12,925 nt of DNA, taken from contig JAHHSR010000043.1 of NCBI GenBank assembly GCA_020025075.1, positions 1 through 12,925 of the forward strand, written 5' to 3'. How positions within the stretch are numbered: the first letter of the stretch is position 1; each line of letters begins with the position of its first letter. The notes beneath the pieces were generated by a model, which was given only the letters and a program-made list of their open reading frames with translations, searched no databases and was not told where the DNA came from. Shown in pieces: positions 1 to 6,687 of this stretch. The position numbers and the translations under genes are program-made. Origin of the DNA: Pectinatus sp. Its GTDB lineage: Bacteria > Bacillota > Negativicutes > Selenomonadales > Selenomonadaceae.

Positions 1-16
1 GGTAGGGCTATGCCCG

Positions 17-50
17 AAAAAGAACAACCACCGGCTAAGCCGGTGGTTGT
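17..50 (-). terminator. Rho-independent terminator of ftsH
   Basis: Two perfect 12-base arms (24-35 and 39-50) enclose a 3-base loop. Read on the minus strand, the stem is followed by TCTTTTT. It starts only a few bases after the ftsH stop codon, so it closes the minus-strand housekeeping block. On the plus strand the stem is followed by a weaker T stretch (TTATTAT), so it may work in both directions. A smaller hairpin (GGGC-TAT-GCCC, 5-15) lies just beyond. Confidence 0.9.
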
Positions 51-53
51 TTA

Positions 54-2006
54 TTATCTGTTATTGACGGTCAGGTTAAACTGCGTCTTTTTTGGTTCTT
101 TATCTTTGTTTTCTTCGCCGTCAGCAGAGTTATCTTGCGGCTTTGCGCCAGAGTCATTGCTGTTGTCATCAGTGGGCGAAGCGGGCTTATCGTCATCTTC
201 GGCGAGCTTTCCCGTTTCCATAAGCTCTTGCAGTTGTGCCGCTGAGAGCGTTTCATGTTCGATGAGCTTAGCCGCCATGAGGTGCAATTTGTCGATGTTT
301 TCCGTGATGATGCGGCGGCATTCGTTGTATGCTTCTTCGATGTAATGGCGTACTTCCTTATCGATTTCGCAGGCGACTTCTTCACTGTAATTTCTCTGGT
401 TGTTGAAGTCGCGTCCCAAGAAGACCTGATGGTCATTGCCTTCGCCAAAAGCGATGGGGCCTAGGGTGTCGCTCATGCCATACTGCATAATCATATTGCG
501 CACAATGCTGGAAGCCTGCTTGATGTCATTTTGTGCGCCCGTGCTGATTTCTTTCAGGACAACTTCTTCGGCAACGCGGCCGCCCAAAGCTACCTTGAGC
601 TGGTCCATGAGCTCGCTGCGCGTATGATAGGAGCGGTCTTCTTTCGGCAGGCTCAGCGTATAGCCGCCGGCGCGACCGCGTGGAATAATCGTTACCTTGT
701 GGACGGGGTCGGCATTTGGCAGGAGCAGTCCCACCAAGGCATGGCCGCCTTCATGGTAAGCGGTGAGGCGCTTATCCTTGTCCGTTATGACCTTGGATTT
801 TCTTTCCGGACCGACCATGACGCGTTCGATGGATTCTTCCAATTCCGTCATGCCGATGGTCTTTTTGTCACGGCGCGCCGAAAGCAGGGCGCCTTCATTG
901 ACGAGGTTGCTGAGGTCAGCGCCTGTAAAGCCTGGCGTCTGACGAGCGAGAAGGTCGATGTTGACATCGGGAGCAATGGGTTTATTGCGCGTGTGGACTT
1001 TCAAAATGGCTTCGCGCCCTTTGATATCAGGACGGTCGACGACGATTTGGCGGTCGAAACGGCCCGGACGCAAAAGTGCGGGGTCTAAGATATCGGGGCG
1101 ATTGGTAGCAGCGATGATGATAATGCCTTCATTGGCTGCAAAGCCATCCATTTCAACGAGCAGCTGGTTGAGCGTTTGTTCGCGTTCATCGTGCCCGCCA
1201 CCAAGTCCGGCACCGCGCTGCCGACCAACGGCATCAATTTCATCAATGAAAACAATACAAGGTGAATTTTTCTTGGCCTGTTCAAAGAGGTCGCGCACGC
1301 GCGAGGCGCCAACGCCGACAAACATTTCTACGAAGTCGGAACCGCTAATCGTGAAGAAGGCAACGCCCGCTTCACCGGCTACGGCCTTGGCAAGTAATGT
1401 CTTACCCGTACCCGGCGGGCCAAAGAGCAGCACGCCTTTAGGAATGCGTGCGCCGAGGTCATTAAATTTCTTCGGCTTTTTAAGAAATTCGACAACTTCT
1501 TGCAATTCCTGCTTCGCTTCATCGGCGCCAGCAACATCTTCAAAAGTAACCTTGACTTTATTGGTATTCATCTTGGCGCGGCTCTTGCCAAACGACATTA
1601 CGCGTCCGCCGCCACCCTGGTTTTGCTGCATGATGAAAAACCATACGCCGATTAAAAGCAATATTGGCAAGAACGAAGAAAGAATGGTGCTCCACCATGG
1701 CGGGTCAGGCGGATTTTCGGCTTTTATTTGGACGCCGTTGCTTTCAAGCGTCTGGATGAGATTGCCATCATTGTTGGGATAAGTAGGAGCGACGGTTGTA
1801 AATTCCGTGCCATTGCTCAAGGTGCCAGTGATATTATTTTGCACTAGCGTAACCTTGGTGACATTCTTATCCTTTAATTGAGCCAAAAACTCTGTATAAT
1901 TAATTTGCGGCTTTTTTGACGTATTGTTGTGGAAATAATCGATTAGGGAAAAGGCGATTAGGATAATCAATACGTAAAAGCCGGCATTACGCAAAAATTT
2001 GCTCAA
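54..2006 (-). CDS. ftsH: FtsH, membrane-anchored ATP-dependent zinc metalloprotease
   Basis: FtsH unfolds and degrades damaged or unassembled membrane proteins and short-lived regulators, as a hexamer in the inner membrane. Positions below count from the TTG start (650 aa). A first membrane span lies near residues 9-24, an extracytoplasmic region follows, and a second span lies near 107-126. The AAA+ module has Walker A GPPGTGKT (196-203), the pore motif MFVG (228-231), Walker B IVFIDEID (about 251-258) and the second region of homology NRPDILDPALLRPGRFDR (302-319). The zinc site is HEGGH (418-422; HEAGH is more usual, but both His and the Glu are present), with a likely third ligand Asp near 494. 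The tail is charged and low in complexity. Upstream in-frame codons reach 2042, but AAGGAGGA sits 8 nt before TTG 2006, which decides the start. It follows hpt, as in Bacillus, but has its own promoter candidate. Confidence 0.97.
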   Translation of the reverse strand: MSKFLRNAGFYVLIILIAFSLIDYFHNNTSKKPQINYTEFLAQLKDKNVTKVTLVQNNITGTLSNGTEFTTVAPTYPNNDGNLIQTLESNGVQIKAENPPDPPWWSTILSSFLPILLLIGVWFFIMQQNQGGGGRVMSFGKSRAKMNTNKVKVTFEDVAGADEAKQELQEVVEFLKKPKKFNDLGARIPKGVLLFGPPGTGKTLLAKAVAGEAGVAFFTISGSDFVEMFVGVGASRVRDLFEQAKKNSPCIVFIDEIDAVGRQRGAGLGGGHDEREQTLNQLLVEMDGFAANEGIIIIAATNRPDILDPALLRPGRFDRQIVVDRPDIKGREAILKVHTRNKPIAPDVNIDLLARQTPGFTGADLSNLVNEGALLSARRDKKTIGMTELEESIERVMVGPERKSKVITDKDKRLTAYHEGGHALVGLLLPNADPVHKVTIIPRGRAGGYTLSLPKEDRSYHTRSELMDQLKVALGGRVAEEVVLKEISTGAQNDIKQASSIVRNMIMQYGMSDTLGPIAFGEGNDHQVFLGRDFNNQRNYSEEVACEIDKEVRHYIEEAYNECRRIITENIDKLHLMAAKLIEHETLSAAQLQELMETGKLAEDDDKPASPTDDNSNDSGAKPQDNSADGEENKDKEPKKTQFNLTVNNR

Positions 2007-2014
2007 TATGGTAT

Positions 2015-2022
2015 TCCTCCTT
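2015..2022 (-). promoter_or_regulatory. Ribosome binding site fixing the ftsH TTG start
   Basis: The minus strand reads AAGGAGGA, then 8 nt, then TTG (2006-2004). The earlier in-frame start at 2042 would put this perfect Shine-Dalgarno inside the coding region and has no such site of its own. Confidence 0.85.
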
Positions 2023-2054
2023 AAATGAGATTGCTGCCGCATTCGCCATTTGCT

Positions 2055-2063
2055 ATCATATCA
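2055..2063 (-). promoter_or_regulatory. Candidate ftsH promoter, extended -10
   Basis: The minus strand reads TGA-TATGAT, an extended -10 element with 5 of 6 consensus bases, about 40-50 nt before the TTG start. No good -35 lies at 16-18 nt; the upstream bases are only T-rich. A second, weaker -10-like TATTAT lies near 2204-2209 on the same strand. Use of either needs 5' end data. Confidence 0.45.
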
Positions 2064-2122
2064 CACAAAGCAAAATATAAAAGTAAAGGTATTTGCCTTG
2101 CCGATTGCCAGTCAAGTGACCA

Positions 2123-2162
2123 ATAGCGCCAGTTTTGCCAAGGAGCTTGTCCAAGGCGCTAT
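2123..2162 (-). other. Imperfect hairpin in the hpt-ftsH gap
   Basis: Arms ATAGCGCC (2123-2130) and GGCGCTAT (2155-2162) pair over 8 bp. Inside, CAAG (2139-2142) pairs with CTTG (2146-2149) around a GAG loop, and TTG/CAA can add three more pairs. It is not followed by a T run on either strand, so it is not an intrinsic terminator. If transcription starts at the upstream TATTAT, the hairpin lies in the ftsH leader. If it starts at TATGAT 2060, it lies upstream of the promoter. Confidence 0.4.
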
Positions 2163-2228
2163 ATTTCGCAGCGGGCAGCCTAGCTTTTAGGTATTGCTCG
2201 CAACGATAATATCATAATTTTCTCGGTA

Positions 2229-2261
2229 AGAAAGAGCGGCAAGGTAGTTTGTCGCCCTGCC
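2229..2261 (-). terminator. Probable terminator after hpt
   Basis: On the minus strand GGCAGGG (2261-2255) pairs with CCTTGCC (2244-2238) over 7 bp with one G-T wobble and a 10-nt loop, followed by GCTCTTTCTT. The T tract is interrupted, so termination may be partial. It begins 10 nt after the hpt stop and would separate hpt from ftsH. Confidence 0.45.
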
Positions 2262-2271
2262 CCAGCGGGCA

Positions 2272-2811
2272 TTATTTTTCGTAGACGGATTTTTTCAAGA
2301 CAGCAATATAGGGCAAGTTGCGATATAAGCTGGCATAATCGAGGCCAAAGCCGACGATAAATTCATTGGGAACGTCAAAGCCGATGTAATCGCCCTTGAC
2401 ATCGCAGCGGCGTCCGGAAGGCTTATCTAAAAGAGCGCATAATTTGACGCTGTTGGCACCGCGCTGCTCGAAATTGCTGCGCAAATACTGTAATGTGAGA
2501 CCGGAATCAATGATATCTTCGACGATAATGACGTCTTTGCCCTTGATGTCGGTGTCGATATCCTTTAAAATGCGAACCACGCCGCTCGTTTTTGTGCTGG
2601 TACCGTAGCTGGAAGCAGCCATGAAATCAAAGCGAACGGGAATTGTTATTTCGCGCATGAGGTCGGCAAAAAATACGACGGCGCCTTTTAGGATGCCGAC
2701 AGCGACCACATCGCGTCTGGCATAATCTTTGCTGATTTTTTCGCCAATTTCTTTAATGCGTGCCTTGATTGTCGCTTCATCAAATAATATTTTTTCTACA
2801 TCATTATGCAT
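2272..2811 (-). CDS. hpt: Hypoxanthine phosphoribosyltransferase
   Basis: This cytoplasmic purine-salvage enzyme joins hypoxanthine (usually also guanine) to PRPP, giving IMP or GMP and pyrophosphate. At 179 aa it has the usual bacterial length. Visible parts are the pyrophosphate-binding LKG (41-43), the flexible loop with SSYGTST (67-73), the PRPP-binding signature VIIVEDIIDSGLTL (94-107) and a purine-pocket stretch DYIGFDVPNEFIVGF (141-155). The start ATG has AAAGGTGG 7 nt upstream. It sits between tilS (69-nt gap) and ftsH, an order shared with Bacillus. A TATAAT (2836-2831) lies just upstream, but no -35 at proper distance is seen, so expression by read-through from tilS is also possible. 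Confidence 0.96.
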   Translation of the reverse strand: MHNDVEKILFDEATIKARIKEIGEKISKDYARRDVVAVGILKGAVVFFADLMREITIPVRFDFMAASSYGTSTKTSGVVRILKDIDTDIKGKDVIIVEDIIDSGLTLQYLRSNFEQRGANSVKLCALLDKPSGRRCDVKGDYIGFDVPNEFIVGFGLDYASLYRNLPYIAVLKKSVYEK

Positions 2812-2842
2812 GGGATAACCACCTTTAGAAATTATATGTCAA

Positions 2843-2859
2843 TGCTGCGCAAGGCAGCA
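2843..2859 (-). other. Small hairpin in the tilS-hpt gap
   Basis: TGCTGC and GCAGCA form a 6-bp stem with a 5-nt loop, identical in register on both strands. No T run follows, so a terminator is unlikely. On the minus strand it lies between the tilS stop and the hpt Shine-Dalgarno and could mark an mRNA processing or stability element. The function is not known. Confidence 0.3.
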
Positions 2860-2880
2860 CCGCAGACTAATACTTGCTAA

Positions 2881-4263
2881 TTACCGATTAAGGATAAATG
2901 CCGCTTGAAGGCAGAGAAAAGTTTTCGTGTTCCCATCGGGCAAAAATCGCCTATCAGCTTGCAAGCCGCAAATCCAGATGATGGCGCCGTCTGCATTGCA
3001 GATTAGCGGCCAGCTCTTGCGGCGGTCGCGAGGAATTTTTTTGTCGATAAAAAAATCTTTTAGCTTTTTTTTGCCATCCATTCCTTTGGGGAAGAAATAA
3101 TCACCATTTTGCCGCGACCGCAAAAAAAGTGAATGACCAACCTTGTCGTAGTCGAAAAAACAGCACTCGCGCGTATCGGCCATTCTTTCTTGGCAAAGTG
3201 AGGCGGTAATCTTGCAGCCATAGGAAATGGCACTTGTCAGGTCGGGAATGGATATGGCTATTGGCGCATTATTTTGCAGGGAAGATTTTTGCTTTCTTGC
3301 TAAAATAAGCCTGTTGTAGCTGATGCTTGCCGTAATGCCATGGGGCAGGTTTAGCCCTGTGCCGGTACGGCACGTATTAGCAAGTGCGATAACGCTATCA
3401 ATATGCCCAAAACCGATGTCAAAGAGCAAAAGACCGCTTTTTTTTAGCGCACTGCGCAGAATCTGCCTTTTTAGGGCGATATGTTGGCCATTAAAAAGCA
3501 AAAGCGGTATCTTGACACAGCCTTCATCTTGGTTTGCATGCTGGCATAAAAAAGCGGTAGCACTGTCGCGCATGAAATTTGCCGTTTCCGAAATCAAGTC
3601 TGCCGTATGGCAAAGGGCAGTCTCAATATTGGGATTGTAGTCCTTTAAAAGGGGCAAGAGCATATGACGAATTTTATTTCGCGTATATGCGGTATCATCG
3701 TTTGTCGCATCGTGACAAAACAGAAGGCCGTTTTCATGGCAGTAGGTTTCGATTTGCTCCCGCGTAAGGGATAGCAATGGCCGGATGAGTAAGCCATTTT
3801 TAGGTAAAATACCGCCTAGCCCATCTAAGCCGCTGCCGCGGATGAGGTGCATGAGAACGGTTTCGGCCTGGTCGCCCCGGTGGTGTGCAAGGCAGATGGC
3901 ATCTGCCTTTAGCCTCGCCGCCGTGCGATATAAAAAATCGTAGCGCAGCTGCCGCGCAGCGTCCTCAAGGCCGATTTTTTTTTCCCGTGCCCTTTTTGGC
4001 ACATTTAAATGCTCAGAAAAAAAAGTGATACCATGCTTTTGGCAAAAATTCTCGACAAAGGAAGCATCGTCGAGAGAACTTTGCCCGCGAATGCCGTGTT
4101 CGGCATGGGCGACGAATAGCTTGAGGTCATAGCGGGGTGCAATCTGCAAAAAAGCGTGTACCATGCTTATGGAATCAGCACCGCCCGAACACGCGAGAAG
4201 CAGCCTATCCCCTGGTTTAAAGAGGTGATGCTTGAAACAATGGTCAACAATTAATTTTATCAT
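2881..4263 (-). CDS. tilS: tRNA(Ile)-lysidine synthase TilS
   Basis: TilS uses ATP and lysine to convert C34 of the CAU-anticodon tRNA-Ile to lysidine, changing its identity from Met to Ile. The N-terminal PP-loop ATPase domain shows SGGADS (26-31), then HAEHGIRG (53-60), HHRGDQAETVL (127-137) and DATNDDTAYTRNKIRH (185-200), all typical of the family. A linker domain follows, and the C-terminal TilS domain includes FLRSRQNGDYFFPKG and KKLKDFFIDKKIPRDRR (about 380-415). At 460 aa it matches full-length Bacillus-type TilS. The ATG at 4263 places the PP-loop at the normal distance from the N-terminus, but no Shine-Dalgarno is visible before it, and a TATACT -10-like element lies only 13 nt upstream, which suggests a very short leader. 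Confidence 0.95.
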   Translation of the reverse strand: MIKLIVDHCFKHHLFKPGDRLLLACSGGADSISMVHAFLQIAPRYDLKLFVAHAEHGIRGQSSLDDASFVENFCQKHGITFFSEHLNVPKRAREKKIGLEDAARQLRYDFLYRTAARLKADAICLAHHRGDQAETVLMHLIRGSGLDGLGGILPKNGLLIRPLLSLTREQIETYCHENGLLFCHDATNDDTAYTRNKIRHMLLPLLKDYNPNIETALCHTADLISETANFMRDSATAFLCQHANQDEGCVKIPLLLFNGQHIALKRQILRSALKKSGLLLFDIGFGHIDSVIALANTCRTGTGLNLPHGITASISYNRLILARKQKSSLQNNAPIAISIPDLTSAISYGCKITASLCQERMADTRECCFFDYDKVGHSLFLRSRQNGDYFFPKGMDGKKKLKDFFIDKKIPRDRRKSWPLICNADGAIIWICGLQADRRFLPDGNTKTFLCLQAAFILNR

Positions 4264-4276
4264 AATAAGACTGTTT

Positions 4277-4282
4277 AGTATA
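4277..4282 (-). promoter_or_regulatory. Candidate tilS -10 element
   Basis: The minus strand reads TATACT ending 13 nt before the tilS ATG. No convincing -35 is present at 16-18 nt. A separate promoter is expected because a terminator lies upstream at 4372-4401. If used, the transcript would begin within about 6-8 nt of the ATG. Confidence 0.35.
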
Positions 4283-4335
4283 TATGAAAATCAGCTTGAG
4301 CGCCCATGAAGACATTGAGAAAAGTCAGCTGTCCT

Positions 4336-4349
4336 GCATGAAATCATGC
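4336..4349. repeat. Short palindrome upstream of tilS
   Basis: GCATGA-AA-TCATGC gives two perfect 6-bp arms with a 2-base centre. It lies between the S1-gene terminator and the tilS start. Its symmetry suits a dimeric regulator, but I recognise no known operator. Confidence 0.3.
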
Positions 4350-4371
4350 TCGTGCGCTTGGCGATAAAACA

Positions 4372-4401
4372 GAAAAAAGCACCCCGACGAACAAGAGTGC
4401 T
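4372..4401 (-). terminator. Rho-independent terminator of the S1-domain gene
   Basis: On the minus strand AGCACTCT pairs with GGGGTGCT (8 bp, including G-T wobbles) around an 8-nt loop and is followed by six T. It lies 19 nt after the S1-protein stop codon and separates that gene from tilS. Confidence 0.8.
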
Positions 4402-4420
4402 AATTATCATCTGAAGGATT

Positions 4421-4873
4421 TTATTCGTAATGGCGCGAGCCGCGTCCACCGCGCTTTGAATCAGTCTTTTTGCGCAAGTCTGTCAGCTTTTCGTCACTGT
4501 CTTTCAAGAATTTCGACAGTTTGTCCTCAAATGATGCTGCGCCGAAACCTCCCTGGCGACGAAAATCATTGCCGAAGGCTTTGCGGGGGGCAGATTTAAA
4601 GGGAACAGAACTTGGATTGGAAGATGAGCGCATCGGCTTTTTTTCTTGCAGCTGCTTGATTGACAGACCGATTTTGTTGCCATCAACAGTTAGGACTTTA
4701 ACCTTAACCTTATCGCGTTCTTTGAGGAAGTCCTTGACATTTTTGACATAGACATCAGCCACTTCTGAGATATGTACCAAGCCGACCTTTCCGCCCGGTA
4801 ATTCGACAAATGCGCCGAAATTGGTTATTCCTGTTACAGTTCCTTCTAAAATGCTGCCAACTTCGATTGACAT
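4421..4873 (-). CDS. S1-domain RNA-binding protein (YabR-like)
   Basis: A cytoplasmic RNA-binding protein of 150 aa. Residues 1-75 form one S1 domain: EVGSILEGTVTGITNFGAFV (4-23), GKVGLVHISE (28-37) and the closing strand GNKIGLSIKQL (65-75). The rest is a basic, glycine- and serine-rich tail that ends RGGRGSRHYE, probably disordered and RNA-contacting. Position between divIC and tilS matches Bacillus yabR, a small S1 protein thought to act on translation or RNA. AAGGAGG lies 13 nt upstream of the ATG, a longer gap than usual, with no other start codon in frame between them. The gene has its own consensus promoter and terminator, so it looks independently and strongly expressed. Confidence 0.88.
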   Translation of the reverse strand: MSIEVGSILEGTVTGITNFGAFVELPGGKVGLVHISEVADVYVKNVKDFLKERDKVKVKVLTVDGNKIGLSIKQLQEKKPMRSSSNPSSVPFKSAPRKAFGNDFRRQGGFGAASFEDKLSKFLKDSDEKLTDLRKKTDSKRGGRGSRHYE

Positions 4874-4915
4874 ATATTTACTAAATCCTCCTTAAAAATA
4901 AGCCATTCTAGCTGT

Positions 4916-4945
4916 ATTATAACCTTTTGCCAATTCAGGTGTCAA
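4916..4945 (-). promoter_or_regulatory. Consensus sigma-70/A promoter of the S1-domain gene
   Basis: The minus strand has TTGACA (4945-4940), an 18-nt spacer and TATAAT (4921-4916); both hexamers are perfect. The -35 begins 4 nt beyond the divIC stop codon. Predicted leader length is about 35 nt, ending in AAGGAGG. Confidence 0.85.
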
Positions 4946-4949
4946 GTTA

Positions 4950-5243
4950 TCAATCATCATTTTTGACATTGGAGACATAGGGCATTTCGCCTTTTTTGGT
5001 CATGCCCAATTCGTTGCGCGCAATTTTTTCGATATATTGCGGGTCTTGCAAATCCGCCTTTTCCTGTTGCAGATGCGCATTCTTTTTCTGTGCGGCATCA
5101 AGCTTTACCTGTAATTCTGCCTGGGCGCTTTTTATCTGTTGCAAGGCAGTGATGCGGCTGATGAAAGCAAAGGCAAAGGCTATGCAGATGACGGAGAGCA
5201 TTACGGTAAACCATCTTGAGCTAGTCTTGTTTTTCTTCTTCAA
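4950..5243 (-). CDS. divIC: Septum formation initiator, DivIC/FtsB-like
   Basis: A small single-pass divisome protein; relatives link early and late division proteins at the septum. The 97 aa show a basic cytoplasmic start (MKKKNKTSSR), one membrane span near 12-30, a heptad-rich coiled coil near 33-67 (LQQIKSAQAELQVKLDAAQ and following) and the family signature DPQYIEKIARNELGM (67-81). The start is TTG at 5243-5241. It overlaps the stop of the glycosyltransferase gene as TTGA, with AAGGGGGG about 8 nt upstream inside that gene, so the two are translationally coupled. Its place beside the S1 gene matches Bacillus divIC; FtsB-like is the alternative name. Confidence 0.88.
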   Translation of the reverse strand: MKKKNKTSSRWFTVMLSVICIAFAFAFISRITALQQIKSAQAELQVKLDAAQKKNAHLQQEKADLQDPQYIEKIARNELGMTKKGEMPYVSNVKNDD

Positions 5244-6385
5244 TTTTTATTCCCCCCTTGGGAAGGCGAACATGAAGCAATGATTATCTCTACGGCTTTT
5301 GGCGCTGCGTCGGGGCGCTTGAGGCGGTTTAGCTGTTTTTTTATCCATTCAAGGCGCTGGGCATCGCTTAGAAGGTCCTTGACGATGCCGCTCATATTTT
5401 CGCGGCGGCGGATACAGATGGCACCGCCGTTATCAGCAAGATAGGCAGCGTTTTCCGATTCAGGGCCAGGAATAGGTTCATGCAAAATCATTGGCAATTC
5501 CATGGCCATTGCCTCGCTGATAGTGAGGGCGCCGGGCTTGCTGATGAGCAGCGTCGAAATTGCCATGAGCTCATTTACATTGTGCGTATATCCCCAGACG
5601 CGAATTTTATGGCGGGAAATGGCAGTATACGACTTTAATTCGCGCTGCAAGGCGGCATTGGAGCCTGTAACGACGAGAATTTGCAGGGGAATGGAGAGCT
5701 TTTCAAGCTGAGCAAGAGCGTAGCGTACGCCGCCCAAGCCTAACCCCCCGCCCATGATTAAGACGGCTGGCATATGCGCCTTTAAGCCGTATTTTTGCCG
5801 CAGGGATTCCCTGTCATATGTTTTCGTGAAGGCGCGGTTAATTGGTATCCCCGTAACGTTGATGTGCTCGGCTTTTATGTGGTGCTTGATGAGTTCGTTG
5901 CGCACCCGCTCGTGGGCGACGAAATACATATCTACCTCTTTATAGACCCAAAACTGGTGCAGGCAAAAATCCGTTATGGCGGTGAAAAGCCTGAATTTGA
6001 GATTGCCGCTGCGCTTTAAAAAAGAAGCGGCAGCGCAAGGAAAAGGGTGCGTGCAGATTACTATGTCCGCATGGCTTTTTTTGATAAGGGCGGCCATATC
6101 GCGTTGCATGAAGTAGGCAAACAGTGCCTGCAAAAGCGTGCCGTTGCGCCTGTCAGAGGATAATTTATAAAAAAACTCGTAAACAGACGGCATGAGGTCG
6201 AGCATCTTTAGGTAAATATCCTTCATGAATTTATTGAGATAAGCCGTTTGCGAGGACATGAAATCAATGACGGTTACCCTAGCTTGCGGCACTTTTAGGC
6301 GCAGCTCATCGGCAATTGCCGCGGCAGCCTTATTATGTCCTGAGCCGATGGAGGCCGTGACGATGAGAATGTTTTTATTGAACAT
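5240..6385 (-). CDS. MGDG-synthase/UgtP-like glycosyltransferase
   Basis: A GT28-type enzyme expected to transfer a sugar from a UDP-sugar to diacylglycerol at the inner membrane face. From ATG 6385 it has 381 aa. The N-terminal acceptor domain has TASIGSGHNKAA (10-21) and ITDFCLHQFW (137-146). After GIPI (179-182), the nucleotide-sugar domain has VLIMGGGLGLGG (208-219) and the signature SKPGALTISEAMAMELPMIL (282-301) followed by PGPESENAAYL (307-317). The sugar and lipid cannot be told from sequence. The frame stays open up to 6502, but the extra 39 residues are unlike the family. ATG 6385 fits the normal N-terminus even though its Shine-Dalgarno is weak. Its end overlaps divIC, tying lipid synthesis to division. 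Confidence 0.85.
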   Translation of the reverse strand: MFNKNILIVTASIGSGHNKAAAAIADELRLKVPQARVTVIDFMSSQTAYLNKFMKDIYLKMLDLMPSVYEFFYKLSSDRRNGTLLQALFAYFMQRDMAALIKKSHADIVICTHPFPCAAASFLKRSGNLKFRLFTAITDFCLHQFWVYKEVDMYFVAHERVRNELIKHHIKAEHINVTGIPINRAFTKTYDRESLRQKYGLKAHMPAVLIMGGGLGLGGVRYALAQLEKLSIPLQILVVTGSNAALQRELKSYTAISRHKIRVWGYTHNVNELMAISTLLISKPGALTISEAMAMELPMILHEPIPGPESENAAYLADNGGAICIRRRENMSGIVKDLLSDAQRLEWIKKQLNRLKRPDAAPKAVEIIIASCSPSQGGNKN

Positions 6386-6425
6386 ATTAGATAGTGATTT
6401 CGGATAGTCGCCCTGTTCGATGGAT

Positions 6426-6448
6426 AAAAGGGGTGACCTCCTCCTTTT
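6426..6448 (-). promoter_or_regulatory. Strong Shine-Dalgarno-like run far from the start codon
   Basis: The minus strand reads AAGGAGGAGG (6446-6437), yet no ATG, GTG or TTG lies within 5-15 nt in any frame, and the likely glycosyltransferase ATG is 51 nt downstream. AAAAGG (6448-6443) can pair with CCTTTT (6431-6426), which would bury the purine run in a hairpin. It may be a ribosome standby site, a control element, or chance. Confidence 0.35.
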
Positions 6449-6567
6449 TTTATTTTGGCTAATAAGAAAAAAGAGTCGGGCGGCAAGCATTCGCCTGACC
6501 ATAGCGGTGACGAGATTGTCTTTGCTTGATTATTGCTATATAATGAAATACATCTTTTTAAGGACGG

Positions 6568-6601
6568 TTTTGAAATGGCAAGAGCCAAAGGCATTTCAAA
6601 A
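6568..6601. repeat. 10-bp inverted repeat in the divergent control region
   Basis: TTTTGAAATG (6568-6577) and CATTTCAAAA (6592-6601) are perfect inverted arms with 14 bases between them, which include a second option TGGC-AAGA-GCCA. The 302-nt gap between the glycosyltransferase (minus) and recJ (plus) holds this element, the purine run at 6437-6446 and an AT-rich stretch before recJ. The symmetry and place suit an operator acting on one or both divergent genes; no known regulator is recognised. Confidence 0.45.
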
Positions 6602-6642
6602 TAAGGCTATTATTTTTATTTTATCATATCAAATTTTTTGTG

Positions 6643-6648
6643 TAAAAT
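6643..6648 (+). promoter_or_regulatory. Candidate recJ -10 element
   Basis: TAAAAT preceded by TGTG lies 39 nt before the recJ TTG. The possible -35 (TTTATC) is poor, so this is a weak call based mainly on position and the AT-rich upstream run. Confidence 0.3.
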
Positions 6649-6687
6649 GAACTTTTGCCGCAAGGTAAAAGATAGAGGATGATTTAA

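Noticed and set aside
958..1782. A 274-codon open frame on the plus strand, inside ftsH
   Set aside because: It is the antisense shadow of the well-supported ftsH, has no Shine-Dalgarno and resembles no protein family.
2203..2220. Fur-box-like GATAATATCATAAT in the hpt-ftsH gap
   Set aside because: Only the left half matches; the right half is not the inverted repeat a Fur site needs.
2831..2842. TTGACATATAAT on the minus strand before hpt
   Set aside because: Both hexamers are perfect but directly adjacent, so they cannot act together as -35 and -10. Only the TATAAT could serve, with no matching -35 at 16-18 nt.
5241..6502. Glycosyltransferase starting at the upstream ATG 6502 (420 aa)
   Set aside because: The extra 39 residues are basic and unlike the family, and no Shine-Dalgarno lies before 6502; the conserved fold begins right after ATG 6385.
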